Assembly: GCF_039555335.1 (NCBI RefSeq)
Contig: NC_092646.1
Location: 25,321,739 to 25,385,738, forward strand
Length of the DNA stretch: 64,000 bases
Source: Amphiura filiformis
Taxonomy: Eukaryota; Echinodermata; Ophiuroidea; Amphilepidida; Amphiuridae
Direction of reading: 5' to 3'
Of this stretch, positions 35,621 through 47,489 are shown piece after piece. A program made the position numbers and the translations under genes. Numbering within the stretch: the first letter of the stretch is position 1; each line of letters begins with the position of its first letter. Below the pieces are notes generated by a model. It saw nothing but the letters and a program-made list of their open reading frames with translations. It was not told where the DNA came from and did not search any database.

Positions 35621-36004
35621 TTATTTTTCCCCAAAACATCTCGCTTAAGCGCGTACGCGTACCCACATCGTATATGATAGCGGGTATCACGGTAAAAATG
35701 TATGCGCAATAATTGCTCTGCGTTGAATGTGCACGTTTTATTGTGTTCCATACGCATTCAGGGCACGTTATTTCAAATATAGTGCCTTCACGAGACGCGT
35801 TTTGACAAATCACAGTGCGTGATTTTCAATAATGGTTCACAAGGGGACTAAAATCTCCAATAATGTACAACAAAATGTGTTGGTTAGCACCTACCAATAA
35901 ACCTAGCTAAATGCTACTGCAATTACCAAACCACAAACAAAAGCAGTTATGAGATACTTTGAGGTATTTGTAAAACAATTCATGTTAGATCATTGTACCT
36001 TATT

Positions 36005-37185
36005 CAGACACATTTAAGGTATTTTCAAATACCTTAAAAGACTTTGGTATATTTTTTGACTTGTTGATAACACCAATCTAAAGGAAGTGGATCATTAGCC
36101 TTAACGACCCAGTGTTCATTGCGGAATTGCGACAGTGCATGGATATTTAGGTGAAGCTGTAAGCGGTCGACGAATGTACTCTTGCAATATTATTTTATCC
36201 AGACCTGATTACGCTACTGTATAAAGTGAAAGTACTTTGTTAAAAACTTATCCCTTGAATTTGAATTTTGAACTTGAATTTGTGTACAGGTGCTATTATC
36301 TTGTATAGTTATCAATTCAAGGGTTGAGAGCCAGAAAGCCTTAACTCATAAAGGATTTTTTTTGTGAGTTACAGATTTCTGGTTCTCAATCCTCAAATTA
36401 TTGAGGGGTTCATTGACGCAATACCATACTGTAGTCACTGCGCAGTTAGGAAGAGATCAATACTTATGTTTTTATAATTATGCTACATATTTCGGACAAT
36501 AGTCGAGATCCAATCATCTTGAACCTTTTCCCAAAGTTTCAAAATGATATGGAGTCTATCATAAACTATATTACAATGAGATATTGCATACCTGATTCCT
36601 TAAATTCCAATTAGAATTAATACCTTAAAATTGAATTCCTTTCAATTAAGGATCCCCCATTTGAGTATCAATCAAAACTGAAACTACAAAGCGTCTAAGT
36701 TGCATATGCTGACACTGATATTATAGAAATATTACACAAGCGTTGACAAGTGTAGTAACCCTATCCTTCTTTCGTACAAAATACCGACCATCTATGCCAA
36801 CCTGTCACTGCTTTGACAAGTTACACCAATAATTTATAAATTTTTCACATTACCTGCTAAAGTCACTGAATCCGGATTCATTAAACCACTGCTAAGCATA
36901 TTTGTGGGTTTTTGAAAATGTATTTGTATTTCCAGGCATATTTAAGGTATTTTTAAAAAAGCACTGGCATAATTTTGTTTTACTTGCGGTTAACACCAAT
37001 CTACATGCAAAGGCAGATGATCGATCATTAGCCTCAGAAAGCTTCGTGTTATTTGCGTTGTGCATGGATTTTTAGGTGAAATTTAACGCGATCGGTGAAT
37101 GTACTCTTGCAGCGTTGTGGTATTGCACTTTTAACCAGACTTAATTGTGCTACTGTATAAAGTCAAAGTAGTTTATAACAAAATT
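36005..37185. repeat. Direct duplication within the DMRT intron
   Basis: 36005..36250 and 36935..37185 are collinear. Shared words are ATTTAAGGTATTTT, TAACACCAATCTA, TGTACTCTTGCA and GCTACTGTATAAAGT. A hairpin (GGGTTGAGAGCCAGAAA...TTTCTGGTTCTCAATCC) lies between the units at 36319..36393. Confidence 0.7.
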
Positions 37186-37469
37186 GCTCATTATCATTAT
37201 TTCATTAATCAGTTTGCTCATTTCACTATTTGCCGACACTTTTAATAAATACAATTGCAAGATTGCATCGTTGAGATTATTTTCATTTTTCATTCTGGAA
37301 TTCTTGACTTGAAATTGTGCTTTGATTTTTGAATCATTTTTACATTTCAAGGTATAAATTTTGCGATAATGAGTGTACAGATTTCATGATTGCATTGTTT
37401 TCGGCATTGCCTAACACAAATCCTGCTTCAATTGTCATTATGTCACCACGTACTGCATTGTCGCAATGC

Positions 37470-37767
37470 AATCATGTCTCTTAATATTATGGTTTTTATG
37501 GTTCGATTATACATATCAATATTTATATTCTTATGTAATTCTTATGGCGTTTCTTATGTTGTTTTATCAAATATTTAATTTATGTATATATATCTTTTAT
37601 GTCTTTCACGTCAACGTGTCTCTTAATCATGGTTTTTATGGATCGATTATATATTCATGTAAATATTTTATTCTTTTAACATGTAAAACTGTGTTTTATA
37701 CGTTAAGCAGGGCCCTGCTGAAAATCAGTTTTTATTGAGCAGGTTACCCTGTTGAAATATTGTGAAA

Positions 37768-37830
<63 letters not shown>

Positions 37831-37831
37831 C

Positions 37832-37882
<51 letters not shown>

Positions 37883-37884
37883 AT
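37470..37884 (+). mobile_element. 5'-truncated LINE 3' end with (AAAT)n tail
   Basis: A 3' UTR-like stretch has the hairpin-forming AAGCAGGGCCCTGCTGAAAA at 37705. GAGCAGGTTACCCTGTTGAA follows, then (AAAT)n at 37764..37884, broken once by CTAAAT. A compact structured 3' end feeding a short tandem repeat is typical of CR1/Jockey-like LINEs. No reverse transcriptase remains. Within it, the word GTCTCTTAAT...ATGGTTTTTATGG occurs twice (37473 and 37617). Confidence 0.65.
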
Positions 37885-38943
37885 GAATTATGAAAATAAG
37901 AACTATTGACTAGAAATGTTCACTAAAAAGTACCATACATTTTGGTATCATTTTAAGTACAATTACAAATATAAGAGTCTTTTAAACTTAATTTGTTCAA
38001 TAAAACAATGCTTTCCAACAAAAGGTACACTTGTGAAACTTATATATATAATTTCATCTTGCGCTTTTTCCCAACTTGTCTTGAACTATTATGATAGTGG
38101 CATAATTCTATTAACACGGGTGTATACATATTGTACACAGCAGGAACAGTATGAGTACAATGAGGTGATCTTTCAAAGCAAAATATGTTGCTACTACTAC
38201 AATGTACTAGTGAGAAAACAAACAAACCCTAAGGCATGGAAACTTAAAAGTGTCTTGAATTGGCCAAGCACTTTGGTCGTCATTAATACAGGTTACTAAT
38301 ATACCATTGTATACTATAGCTGATACAAGTTATTAGCTTTTCCCATCGCTTATGGAGTTCATGTCGATTTTGGAATTTATTTCTCTATCTAATCCCGCCA
38401 AGTAAGGAGTTACGAATTTAATTAAAATGAGAGTAAAAAATAAAATTACAAAACGCGTCTTATATTTTAGCTAGATAAGTTAAGTTGTTCCACTAGAAAT
38501 ATTGTAAAATTAATAATATAATTTTCTGGCTTTCTCTATACAATTTCTTTTTAATTTTTGAGAAGTTCTTTGAACTAAGTCTTTACTTAAATCGTTATAT
38601 GTATGTCGATAGTACGTAACCATACATAAATTCAGTCATCGGGTCTTTGAAGCCCTCGCTAAGAAAATTTTTAATTAAAAAGTTATGATTTGTAGTACAT
38701 TATGTTGATATTGGAATCTCTCTTTATCATACTATATTATAGGTTAACTTTCTTATTAAAAAAGTAACAATTTATTCAGTGCATAAATAAACGTTTATTT
38801 TTACAGGTTTGCTTGTTATAAAACAGTTTTCCCTTTGAAAGAAGTCAATGATTCTGTATCATGTTTATGATGCCTGAATCAAGACATGAAAAAGAGTTTA
38901 AAATAATATATAAATACTTTGGAATGGATTACCCTATTGTAAA

Positions 38944-38945
38944 TT

Positions 38946-39025
<80 letters not shown>

Positions 39026-39055
39026 TTAATTAATTAATTAATTAATTAATTAAAT

Positions 39056-39112
<57 letters not shown>

Positions 39113-39560
39113 TCTATTTATTTATTTATTTATTTAACTTTAACACTGGCACATAATACAACAAATATTATATTACACATGAAATAAAATATTTGTTTAA
39201 CCAGTGAATGGCTGGAGCGAACAGGTGCTATGCACCTCTAAGACCGTCGAACCAACTCCAAAAAGAAAGGGAGGGAAAAATAAATCAGAGAGGGAAAAAG
39301 CAGGTTATAAGCTAAGTTTACCTGCAATTTGGACGATAACAAAATGAGGCCCAAGTGCAAAGACAAGTTGCATCAAATTTGAGGATCTAATAATACTAGG
39401 GAGTTGGTTCCAAATGGGCACCATACTCTGAAAAAAGCCCTGAAGGAAGCTGATTTACTAGCAACAAAGGATCAGAGGAAAATCTGCTGGTGGGACGGTC
39501 TTTGTTAATACCATTAAAAACTACTCGTCTAAATTAATGTCATATAATCAAAGATTGCAC
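38944..39560 (-). mobile_element. Truncated LINE 3' end, minus strand, with (TAAA)n tail
   Basis: Minus-strand translation around 39390..39440 gives FFQSMVPIWNQLPSIIRSS, matching the P-x-WN-x-LP motif near the C-terminus of many LINE ORF2 proteins. An adjacent frame reads RRVVFNGINKDRP. The copy is frameshifted. Its tail is the long (TTTA)n tract at 38944..39135 on the plus strand, including a (TTAA)n palindromic core. It converges on the plus-strand LINE tail at 37764. Confidence 0.65.
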
Positions 39561-40099
39561 AAAATATATTGAGATTGAGAAATCCTCTTCTTAAACTTAA
39601 TGAAAGAAAAGTTGGTTCTAATATTCAATATTAGTTCAATATAATTACAGTTTACGTTTTGAGTGTTGCAGCCATTGGGATGTTGTTGTAGGTTGCAGCC
39701 ATGTTGGATGTTGTTGTAGGTTGGGGATAAACCTTAAAAGAATTGTTCACAATTGTATATATCCAGGTAATAATAATTACCGTAGTAGTATATAAATTCT
39801 GTTGTTGGATACCTATGCGACTGTTTGCCAGATTGTGTCATCTGCTTCTCTTCTTGTAACATTGATCAACGTGACAAAGGACAATACGGAATTCGGACCT
39901 TACCTTAGATGTAGCAATAATGAACAGACAGCAAACGACAAAAACAGCTATTTTCAGCCCTGTATATCCAAAAGGGTATCTGGTTTGACTTCTGGTTTTA
40001 ATTTTGACATACTTGTCTTTGTTTTCGATAATAGGGGTGAACATAACTGGTAACTTAATTGTATTGCTGTCCATGCTGTCTGTATCATGTCTGTATTAA

Positions 40100-40721
40100 T
40101 TGAATATATGAATACAAAAGCCACCTAAGTCCATACTTAAACCAAATTGAGTTAAGCATGGGAAAGTGTTCCTTTACATAGGCCTGTCATATGTATGAAA
40201 GAACAACTCAAATTCATCCTCTGTGTCTATTGAGCATGTGAAAAATAGCATGTATGAAAGAATCAACCAATTCCATGATTTGAGTCTTGTAACACATTGA
40301 TTAAAATCCAGTATGTATAAAAGTCCACTTGTAACACATTCATTGCTAGAGAGTGACTTTTGAAAAAAAATGGGTTTAATAAAGGAAAGTGTGTGGTTTA
40401 TATTACATGGCAGAATGCTTATCAACATTTTACATACCTGTGCGCTTTATTTTATATTATCTTACTAGTGGTAATCTCATTCTAACATTGTTGTCTTTGT
40501 ATATGATTCAAAAACCACCTAAGTCCAAAATTTAAAATGAACCCCACGAAGTCCCTGAAATGCTAATCGTCATACCTAATACAGGTTAATCCACTCATTT
40601 GCACGTAAAACTTACCATATTGACCAGGTAAATCTAACTGAAGGAATTAAAATGATACACAGGTTTTTCTCTCAAAATCACTTCCCATGGACTTAGGTGG
40701 CTTTTGTATTCATGTATTCAA
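40100..40721. mobile_element. TIR element, long copy
   Basis: The same TIRs as 3086..3423 (TTGAATATATGAATACAAAA and complement). It is 622 bp long and retains about 280 bp missing from the other copy. An internal CAAAAACCACCTAAGTCCA at 40508 repeats part of the TIR, suggesting internal rearrangement. The 84-codon frame inside it is not transposase-like. Confidence 0.85.
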
Positions 40722-40868
40722 TTGTATATGCAGTTACTTTAGGAAGTTTTATGTATACATGTTTTTGTACGCGTGATGCAGGTAAAGAGACTTAAAGAAC
40801 ATGAGAGCGTTCTTTAAATGGTATTGAACAATGTGTGCTATTAAACGAGCATTTCGTTGTTTAGTGTC

Positions 40869-40889
40869 ATAATAATAATAATAATAATA
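40869..40889. repeat. TAA microsatellite
   Basis: Six to seven TAA/ATA units within the DMRT intron. Confidence 0.8.
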
Positions 40890-41204
40890 CAATTAAACTT
40901 TCCTGACTAAGAACAAGCATTTGATAATCATTCAGCAAAACATTTAGACATTTTATACAGCTAAATATATATGAATATTAGCCGCAATGATTAATGCTTA
41001 CCTTTTTACCTTATACAAAATCTAACTTTGTACCTCGTGTCGCTCAAAAAATGTTACAATCGCAAAAATATTTAAGTTATAAGGTCTCTTTTTCTTTATC
41101 CGAATCATATGTTGGTAGAAAGCAGAATAAAAACCAAACATACTGGCTTTTATCCCATCTCCTAACTTTACATGTAGATGCTTAAAAGACGCAATGGTTC
41201 ACTC

Positions 41205-41390
41205 TAAATTTCAAGGATTTAAAATAAATCCTAAGGGATTGTGATTAGAGACCAATCAAGTATTAGATTTAAAATTAAATCTTACAGATCTAAAATCAAG
41301 TCTTTAAGATTTAAAATTCAAACCTATAAGATTTATTTTAAATCTAAAATTGATTGGTCCCTAATTGCAATCCTTTGAACTTTTTCAAAC
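41205..41390. mobile_element. AT-rich foldback
   Basis: The arms are inverted: GGGATTGTGATTAGAGACCA on the left and, as complement of the right, GGATTGCAATTAGGGACCA. Between them lie multiple AGATTTAAAATT words in both orientations. Confidence 0.65.
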
Positions 41391-41446
41391 ATCTTAAAAG
41401 CATCTACATCATCATTATGGGGAAAAGTGTATCTTTAGAAAGGATA

Positions 41447-41790
41447 TCTTGGTATTGTTGGTCGAAGCAGCCAAAAAATCGATTGAAAAATAACACTTTG
41501 ATGTTTTGCAAAAGTTCATTCTACAAATCATCACTTTGAAAACTTGTTTGATTTATTGTTGTTAATGAGTTATGTAGGTTTTACAAAAGTATTGTTGTTT
41601 ACAACATAACTCAAGAACAACAGGACCTAAAAAAGTATATCTGTGATATTTGAATTCTTCTACACACTCGCTATAAAATGATTAAAGTAATTTTTGCCAA
41701 AGCTCACTACCATTCGCAAGATGCTGTGAACTACCAAATCGCAACAGTTTGAAATATAGTTGCTAACCTTAAAAGCACCTACATCCAAAG
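41447..41790. repeat. Dispersed repeat, copy 2
   Basis: Collinear with 12938..13298. It is slightly shorter, owing to a deletion after AAAAATCGATT. Confidence 0.8.
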
Positions 41791-42054
41791 TTATGGTGAC
41801 TTACACAAAGTTGCAGAAATCCTAGTAATCTTGGTCTACTTTTCCTTATAGTGGTGTGATCAATACCACTTGAATTGCCTGTGGCTCAATGTATAATAGT
41901 TATTGCACGAGGACAATTTCGGCAAGTCCCAGTTAACTGTCTGTCCTTTAAAACAGAACAAACCTTTTTTCTTTATAGCTGGAAAAAATATTATAAGTTG
42001 TAACATTTGTTGAGATACGTGCTATATGACTTAAATGTGGTTAAAGATACATAC

Positions 42055-42484
42055 CATCGAGGATATCTTTGGAAATAGACGCAGAATTGTGAGTGGCTCG
42101 TGGTATCACCGGCTTCTTCTGTGCGGATCCACTATCGCCCTTAGTTCCCGTTCCTTTTGCAGCACTTCCCGCGCTACTCCCCTCAGATTTGATCCCAGTT
42201 TTATCCCCACCATCTGTTGCCTGTTGTCTGCGCAGAGCCACCTGGGCAGCCATAACCCGTTGTCTTTCAACCACAAGAAGACAGTTTGTACATTGGCAAT
42301 CTCGCCATCTGCAGTATCTCTTGTGTCCTTTCAGGCATGATACTACTCCATGATTTCGGCAACGGGCGCATTTTGGGGTACGAAGAACCTTGCGTGTTGC
42401 TTTGGTTTTCTTGATAGGACCATTGGCTACTGAAGTTGTAATGGTTGTGGCAGGCTTGGTTTTATCTAACTTTTTCTCCTCCAT
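42055..42484 (-). CDS. DM-domain transcription factor (DMRT2-like), first coding exon with DM domain
   Basis: Encodes residues 1 to 143 plus the first base of codon 144. The DM domain spans about residues 36 to 88: [20 protein letters not shown], then [20 protein letters not shown] and [16 protein letters not shown]. The intertwined CCHC/HCCC zinc ligands are intact and the recognition tail is complete. The [14 protein letters not shown] form, not CACAKCTLIAERQR, points to DMRT2 over DMRTA/DMRT3. The family binds DNA in the minor groove, usually as dimers, in the nucleus. The N-terminus is Lys/Thr-rich. The start ATG (42484) is one base inside the exon, after acceptor AG at 42487-42486, so the 5' UTR must begin in an upstream exon. 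The donor is GATG followed by GTATGT. The segment after the DM domain is Gly/Ser-rich. Confidence 0.9.
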
Positions 42485-43730
42485 TCTGTGGAAAAAGAAG
42501 TGAGTTATTTACATAGTTATATTGCATTAGTTCACACCACCATCAATCAAGATTTCAGTATTTAGAACAAATATGGGAAGTTAGGAAATGGTACTGGTGA
42601 ACTGCCTTTCCACCCATGACGACATTTTAATGTTTCCACAAACATTTTGTTTGGTTATGTCTTGAATCTAACACGAAGAGCAACAAATCCTAAAATTACC
42701 AACCAATAAACTTGTTTTTATCTTTCCTTTTTCCTTTGTGTTTTGTTATTATTCATTTTGTTTGCTTTTAGTTAATGATTCAATGTTAATGCAAATAAAA
42801 GTTTTCAAAAGCATGAAAAGTAGAATTTGAAAAGGCACTGGTGGTAACATTGTGAAAATTATTTTTATACTTCTTTTAAGTAATAAGTTTTATTTCACAT
42901 ACGAGTGGATAAAAGTAACTCACCTTAATATAAACTAAGCATTCAAGCAACGCATAAGAGAGTAATCCAGTATTTTCCAAAACTTTTTCAACAAAAGTTT
43001 GAGTCCAATGTGATTAAAATCAACAAGTCATCCACGTATTACTTTAAGTGAAACCAAGATGACACAAGTACGGCCAAAGTCAAGGCTGATTGTAGACAGA
43101 CACACCTGACCATGTACCACGCGTAACTTCCAACTCCTCACTAATGCTCCTACTCCACTTGTCTCCTACTTAAAAACAAAAGTTCCCAATGAGTTCTAAC
43201 CTTGTGTCCCAACTTCCATCTCACAACCAACTCTTCCCTGGCTATCCAACTGGAGATTATACCAGTGTTGCCATCTAATAGGTGCGTGTATGGCAATCAT
43301 AAACCGCCCAATGTTCCCAAACCCATGGATATTGTCTATGAGAGAATAAGAACCAAAGGGTGTGGCGTAAAGAGATGAAAAGGACGCGTAATTTCTTTCT
43401 TTAAAATACGTTCATAATTACTTGATGTCAATCCAGACGAGTCAAATATTCTAAAAAGTAGTCAAATTTTGTGGCTTAACCTTCGGATTGGCAACACTAA
43501 AGATAATACTCTCCACTGTGAATTGCCACTGAGTCCAATGCTAATGACCGACAACGAGTTTTTACACTGAGAAACTAGCGTAGACAGGAGGCCAAAAACT
43601 GGGTTAACACTAACATGGGGCGTGCTGATTTGCTAACTAGGGTGACGTGTTCAACTTTGATGGAACATGACGGACTTCTCAATGGGCGAGTTTCAGTGGT
43701 AAATTCTATGTCTTCCCGTCATCTCCTGCT
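42485..43730 (-). promoter_or_regulatory. Upstream flank of the DMRT coding region, with splice acceptor
   Basis: Minus strand: CTTCTTTTTCCACAG followed by A and the ATG, a strong acceptor at 42486-42487. A non-coding first exon and promoter should lie further upstream (above 42.5 kb). I cannot identify the donor or TATA box with confidence. The stretch is less repeat-laden than its surroundings. Confidence 0.5.
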
Positions 43731-43932
43731 TCAATTTGCCCGGCGCATTTTCGCCGGCAATTCTTTCCAATTGAATTGAGCAAAAAGATAAATAATTTTT
43801 AATAAAAAAGAAGGACGAATACCAAAGGAAATAATTGTGAACATGTAGCATTTACGTTGACTGTTTGGAAAAACATAATATATATGTGGCTCAATATTGG
43901 AGTGTTGTATTAAAGTCAAGAAGGAAATAGTA

Positions 43933-44063
43933 AAGAGCTTGCGATTTCCAAACGTACGTTTCAAACGAACGTGCAATCTACTCAAAATCACTCTCCTGTG
44001 ACGATATTTTGCATAGATTGCACGGGCGTTCGATACGTATATTTTGGAAATCGCAATCTCTCT
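43933..44063. mobile_element. Foldback MITE sharing its tip with 32108
   Basis: The arms begin AAGAGCTTGCGATTTCCAAA on the left and AGAGAGATTGCGATTTCC on the complement of the right. They continue through CGAACG..CGTGCAATCTA. TA is on both sides. The tip resembles the GAGAGCTTGCGA tip of the 32108 palindrome. Confidence 0.75.
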
Positions 44064-44065
44064 TA

Positions 44066-45430
44066 TAATTCCAACTTAAAATCGCAATGGATTATGGGAT
44101 ATACTTCAACCTTCCTTCTGGGCGGGTGTTTTGTCGGCGGTTATCATCAAAAGAATCTTTTACATTGCATATCAAAAGCCAGGTAGATAGTGGTAAACAA
44201 CTTTAATATACGGGTGTGGATAGAAAAATGTAAAAAAGTATAAAAGAATGTTGTTTAGGATTCAGTTTTCATTACTTTCATAAGATATTTGTTAATTGTT
44301 TTATTTTGGTACGTGTTATCTCCCTAGTTAGTTGCAGAAAACGATTATATTTAATTTGTCTCATATTAATTATTGTTGTTATAAGAGTTAGAAATCAACT
44401 TAATAGTATAGTTTTAAACTTTTCATTGCTAATTATTAATGGCGTACTATTCTTTTTAATTATTTTTAAAAAGTATGCTGTCCGACTTTGTAAAGTTTTT
44501 TACAAAGGATTTTTCACATGTTCACAGATGAGCTCCTTTAACCAACCCCAATATCATTTGATCACACAAATACTTATTTCCACATCTGAGCTAACACATC
44601 AAACAATCTGAAACACACTTAGATGAAATAACACCAGGAAAATTGCGCGCAATTTGAAGAATGACTTGATCGGGCAGGTGATTGGTGTGGTCTATTAGAC
44701 ATGTCAGGGTGGGTGACATCGATAGACCCTGATTGCAATATGAACCCGTGTTAGTTCAGTAATGGGGTGAACTTTTCTAGCTCTATTTGCGAGGAGACAG
44801 TTGTTGGCTTCAAGTTTGTCTTGCATGTAATGTGATAGGGTGCGTTATTACAAACTATTTTGCTGTTAATATTTTGTAAGCAGGCTTGTGATTCTATAGA
44901 TAACAGGATTATTCCGAGGCTTCCCTAAAGCAATTGAACTACTACTATGCATGTTTGTACTCAGTTTATGTTCTCTAAACAATTTCGCATATTTATGGGT
45001 TGGGACATAGTAAAAAACTTGATTTGAAATACAAATTTTCCGTACATTTTCTATCTATCGACAACCTCAACGATTGCACTCGATTTCAGCACATAGAAGC
45101 CTAAATTTGATGATGTTGAAGGCATTTACCCCACACGGTAAGATGACCATTATAAGAAAATTGCCATACATCATATCAGGTCATTACTTTGGTACATGGA
45201 GCCTATTTTGTATGTAATCGTAGAACAGGTGTTGATGTTTTGTCAATTTTGCTAAGCATAGCCTGTTAAGAATGGTTAAGAATATTTATGTGGACATGTT
45301 TTTGAACTAAATTGTCATCAATTGTTGACGATAACATCCATAAGCACCAAGAGTTACATTGCTTATTACCCGAGGGTAATGGCATGATCAAAATTCATTC
45401 TTTCCCACGAGTTCGCCATGGAAGAAATCA
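44066..45430. other. No recognised feature
   Basis: AT-rich intergenic sequence upstream of the DMRT gene. A 101-codon frame at 44306..44611 is hydrophobic by composition and unrecognised. Confidence 0.4.
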
Positions 45431-45433
45431 TCC

Positions 45434-45645
45434 CTTGACCATGCAAGATTCTAACATAGGACCTTTGGTTTTTTGTCCAGTGCTCTTAATCTTATCAATA
45501 ATTAGCTAATAAAGAAGCCTGTATCTCATAGAACCAAGTCTTGACCATGCAAGATTGTAACTTAGGACCTTTGGTTTTTTTAGTCCAGTGATCATATCAA
45601 TAATTAGCTAATAAAGAAGCTTGTATGGCATAGACCAAGTCTTCT
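45434..45645. repeat. Tandem duplication, about 106-bp period
   Basis: CTTGACCATGCAAGATT.TAA at 45434 recurs at 45540. Both run through TAGGACCTTTGGTTTTTT and TATCAATAATTAGCTAATAA. Confidence 0.85.
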
Positions 45646-46167
45646 AAATCATATTTCTCCCGCAACAGCAATTAAAGGATTGATTTTGGTATCAATGGAA
45701 AGGACATAGGCTAACTGTTCTGCAGGAAATGTGTGCGTAACGCAAACCGAAACATCCAATGGAAATAATACATAATAGTACCAGTAATTTCCTTGGAAAC
45801 TTATTCTTTTTCCAAATATTTTCTACTCTTCAATTATGAAGAATTCTTGGGACGAAATACATTTTTAGCCGCTAATACGTTCCGTTGATGGGAGTATAAT
45901 TGGTGAAAAATGCGTTTAGTGGAGATCATTGACTATCATTATTGTATCAAGCATTTCGCAAGCATAAATACCTTGAGATCATTCAAAAAAAACTGAATTT
46001 CTTTGAGCTTTGAGCAGCACTCTTTCGGATCGCAGAAGTTAGAATCTATCACTGCAAGTCGCCCGTCACGTTCAATCAAAGATGTACACGTCACCACGTC
46101 ACATCAGCATGGCTAGTTTGAACTAGTAGGAATGAAAGATGTTTTGTTAGAATCCCCCCCCCCCTTA

Positions 46168-46393
46168 CAGGCTGTGTCAAAATAATTGGTACCCGTCAGT
46201 TCTAGGTGCTTATTGAGAATCCTCCTTCAATATGCAACACCGCATCCTCTTGAAATGCCCATCATCACACAGCCCATGATTTATAGTTTTATGAATTTAT
46301 ATAACAATCATCTATAAGGTAGCGCATTTTGATGTTGTAGTCTTGTCCATAATCACTGGAAGCTGACGGGTACCACTAATTTTGATAAGCCTG
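46168..46393. mobile_element. TA-flanked MITE (CAGGCTG tip)
   Basis: 226 bp, TA on both sides. The inverted ends CAGGCTGTGTCAAAATAATT and, as complement, CAGGCTTATCAAAATTAGTG both continue into GGTACCCGTCAG. The tip resembles that of the larger element at 58812..59664. Probably Tc1/mariner-type and non-autonomous. A poly-C run lies just upstream. Confidence 0.85.
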
Positions 46394-46395
46394 TA

Positions 46396-47190
46396 TTCTA
46401 TCATGTCTAATTATATCAAACGAAATGAATATAATTGAATTAAATATGACATGTATGAGGGGAGAGTGGAACAATAGTCATTTGATCAAGATAGAAATAC
46501 CATGAGATCTAGATGAAATCGGACCATCCTCCTCTTTTTGTTCAGTACTACAGCAAAATAGTATCTTTCAAATTGCCCAGAATATTAACCCAAAACCACC
46601 AAAAGGTGAATCCAATTTCTGGACAAAATTCTTATTTGTTAAAGCGAAAGAGACAGATTGCCAGATATTCGAATCCAACTACATGTAAGTAAGAAGGTTT
46701 CGTTACTTTATGAATGCTTTGTATTATTTTCAAAGCAACAAACCAAGGTAATATTTTATAATGTCTTTTTATATAGCATTCTCAGTAAAAACTAACTTGA
46801 AAGTGTGACGTGCTCGGTAAATTTTGACTTCATATTTGAAATCAGAGGCCCTGATTTAGTTTTCATTTGTTGTCTAGTGTTACTATTACGAGATCGACCA
46901 ACACAGCAACCAAGAGGCTCCGCGTAATCTTAGGACGACGCAGTGAACGGGTCTCAGCGTAACTGAAAATCGTTGGCGGATTCAGAACCTTGTTTCACTT
47001 TCTCAAACGTATATTGTTCAATCAGAAAAAGGTATCATTAATTGTGAAATTGAGAATAAAGCAAAAATATGGAGCAAAAAATAAAGATCAGAAAATGGGT
47101 TTTTAAAGCTTGTAACTACAGTATATACAATTTAGTATTATGCTAGGAATCGTGGATTACAGCAATAGTATGATAGACCATGTTTGGTAA
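46396..47190. other. No recognised feature
   Basis: Spacer without gene or bounded repeat. Confidence 0.4.
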
Positions 47191-47196
47191 ATATTG

Positions 47197-47481
47197 CACA
47201 CTTAGAAAAAAACGGTTCTGAGTAGAACCTAAAATGGTTCTTTAGCTGTTCTGTATGTGGAACCTTATATGGTTCTATAAAGAAGAGAAAGGGCTATTTC
47301 AGACCTGAAAAGGGTCCTGGAAAGGTCAGAAGGAACAATTTTAGACCTGGAAAGGGTTCTTAAAAGGCCAGAAAGAACCATTTTTGCCGGGTATTTTTGG
47401 TTCTTTAAATTTTCAAGAACCCTTTCCTCTTGAGGGTTCTACATACAGGACAGCCAAGAACCCTTTTTTTCTAAGAGTGTG
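47197..47481. mobile_element. TIR MITE (AGAACC-rich)
   Basis: Ends CACACTTAGAAAAAAACGG and, as complement of the right, CACACTCTTAGAAAAAAA. The interior repeats GGTTCT/AGAACC words and a tandem GACCTGGAAAGGGTTCT-like unit. Non-coding. Confidence 0.8.
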
Positions 47482-47489
47482 GTGATAAA

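Larger units (their letters stand above)
35306..42054 (-). other. DMRT gene intron (6,749 bp)
   Basis: Donor at 42054-42053 (exon ...GATG, then GTATGT) and acceptor AG at 35307-35306. The phases match exactly. The intron is filled with repeats: foldback 35480, duplication 36005/36935, LINE tails 37764 and 38944, TIR element 40100, foldback 41205 and dispersed repeat 41447. An 83-codon frame at 39802..40053 lies in sequence that matches none of these, but it is not recognised. Confidence 0.85.

Noticed and set aside
39802..40053. 83-codon exon-like frame in the DMRT intron
   Set aside because: Reasonable codon look but no recognised motif, no clear splice sites, and it lies between TE remnants. 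Left as intron.
44306..44611. Small hydrophobic membrane protein
   Set aside because: Leu/Ile/Phe richness follows from the high AT content. No start context or splice evidence.
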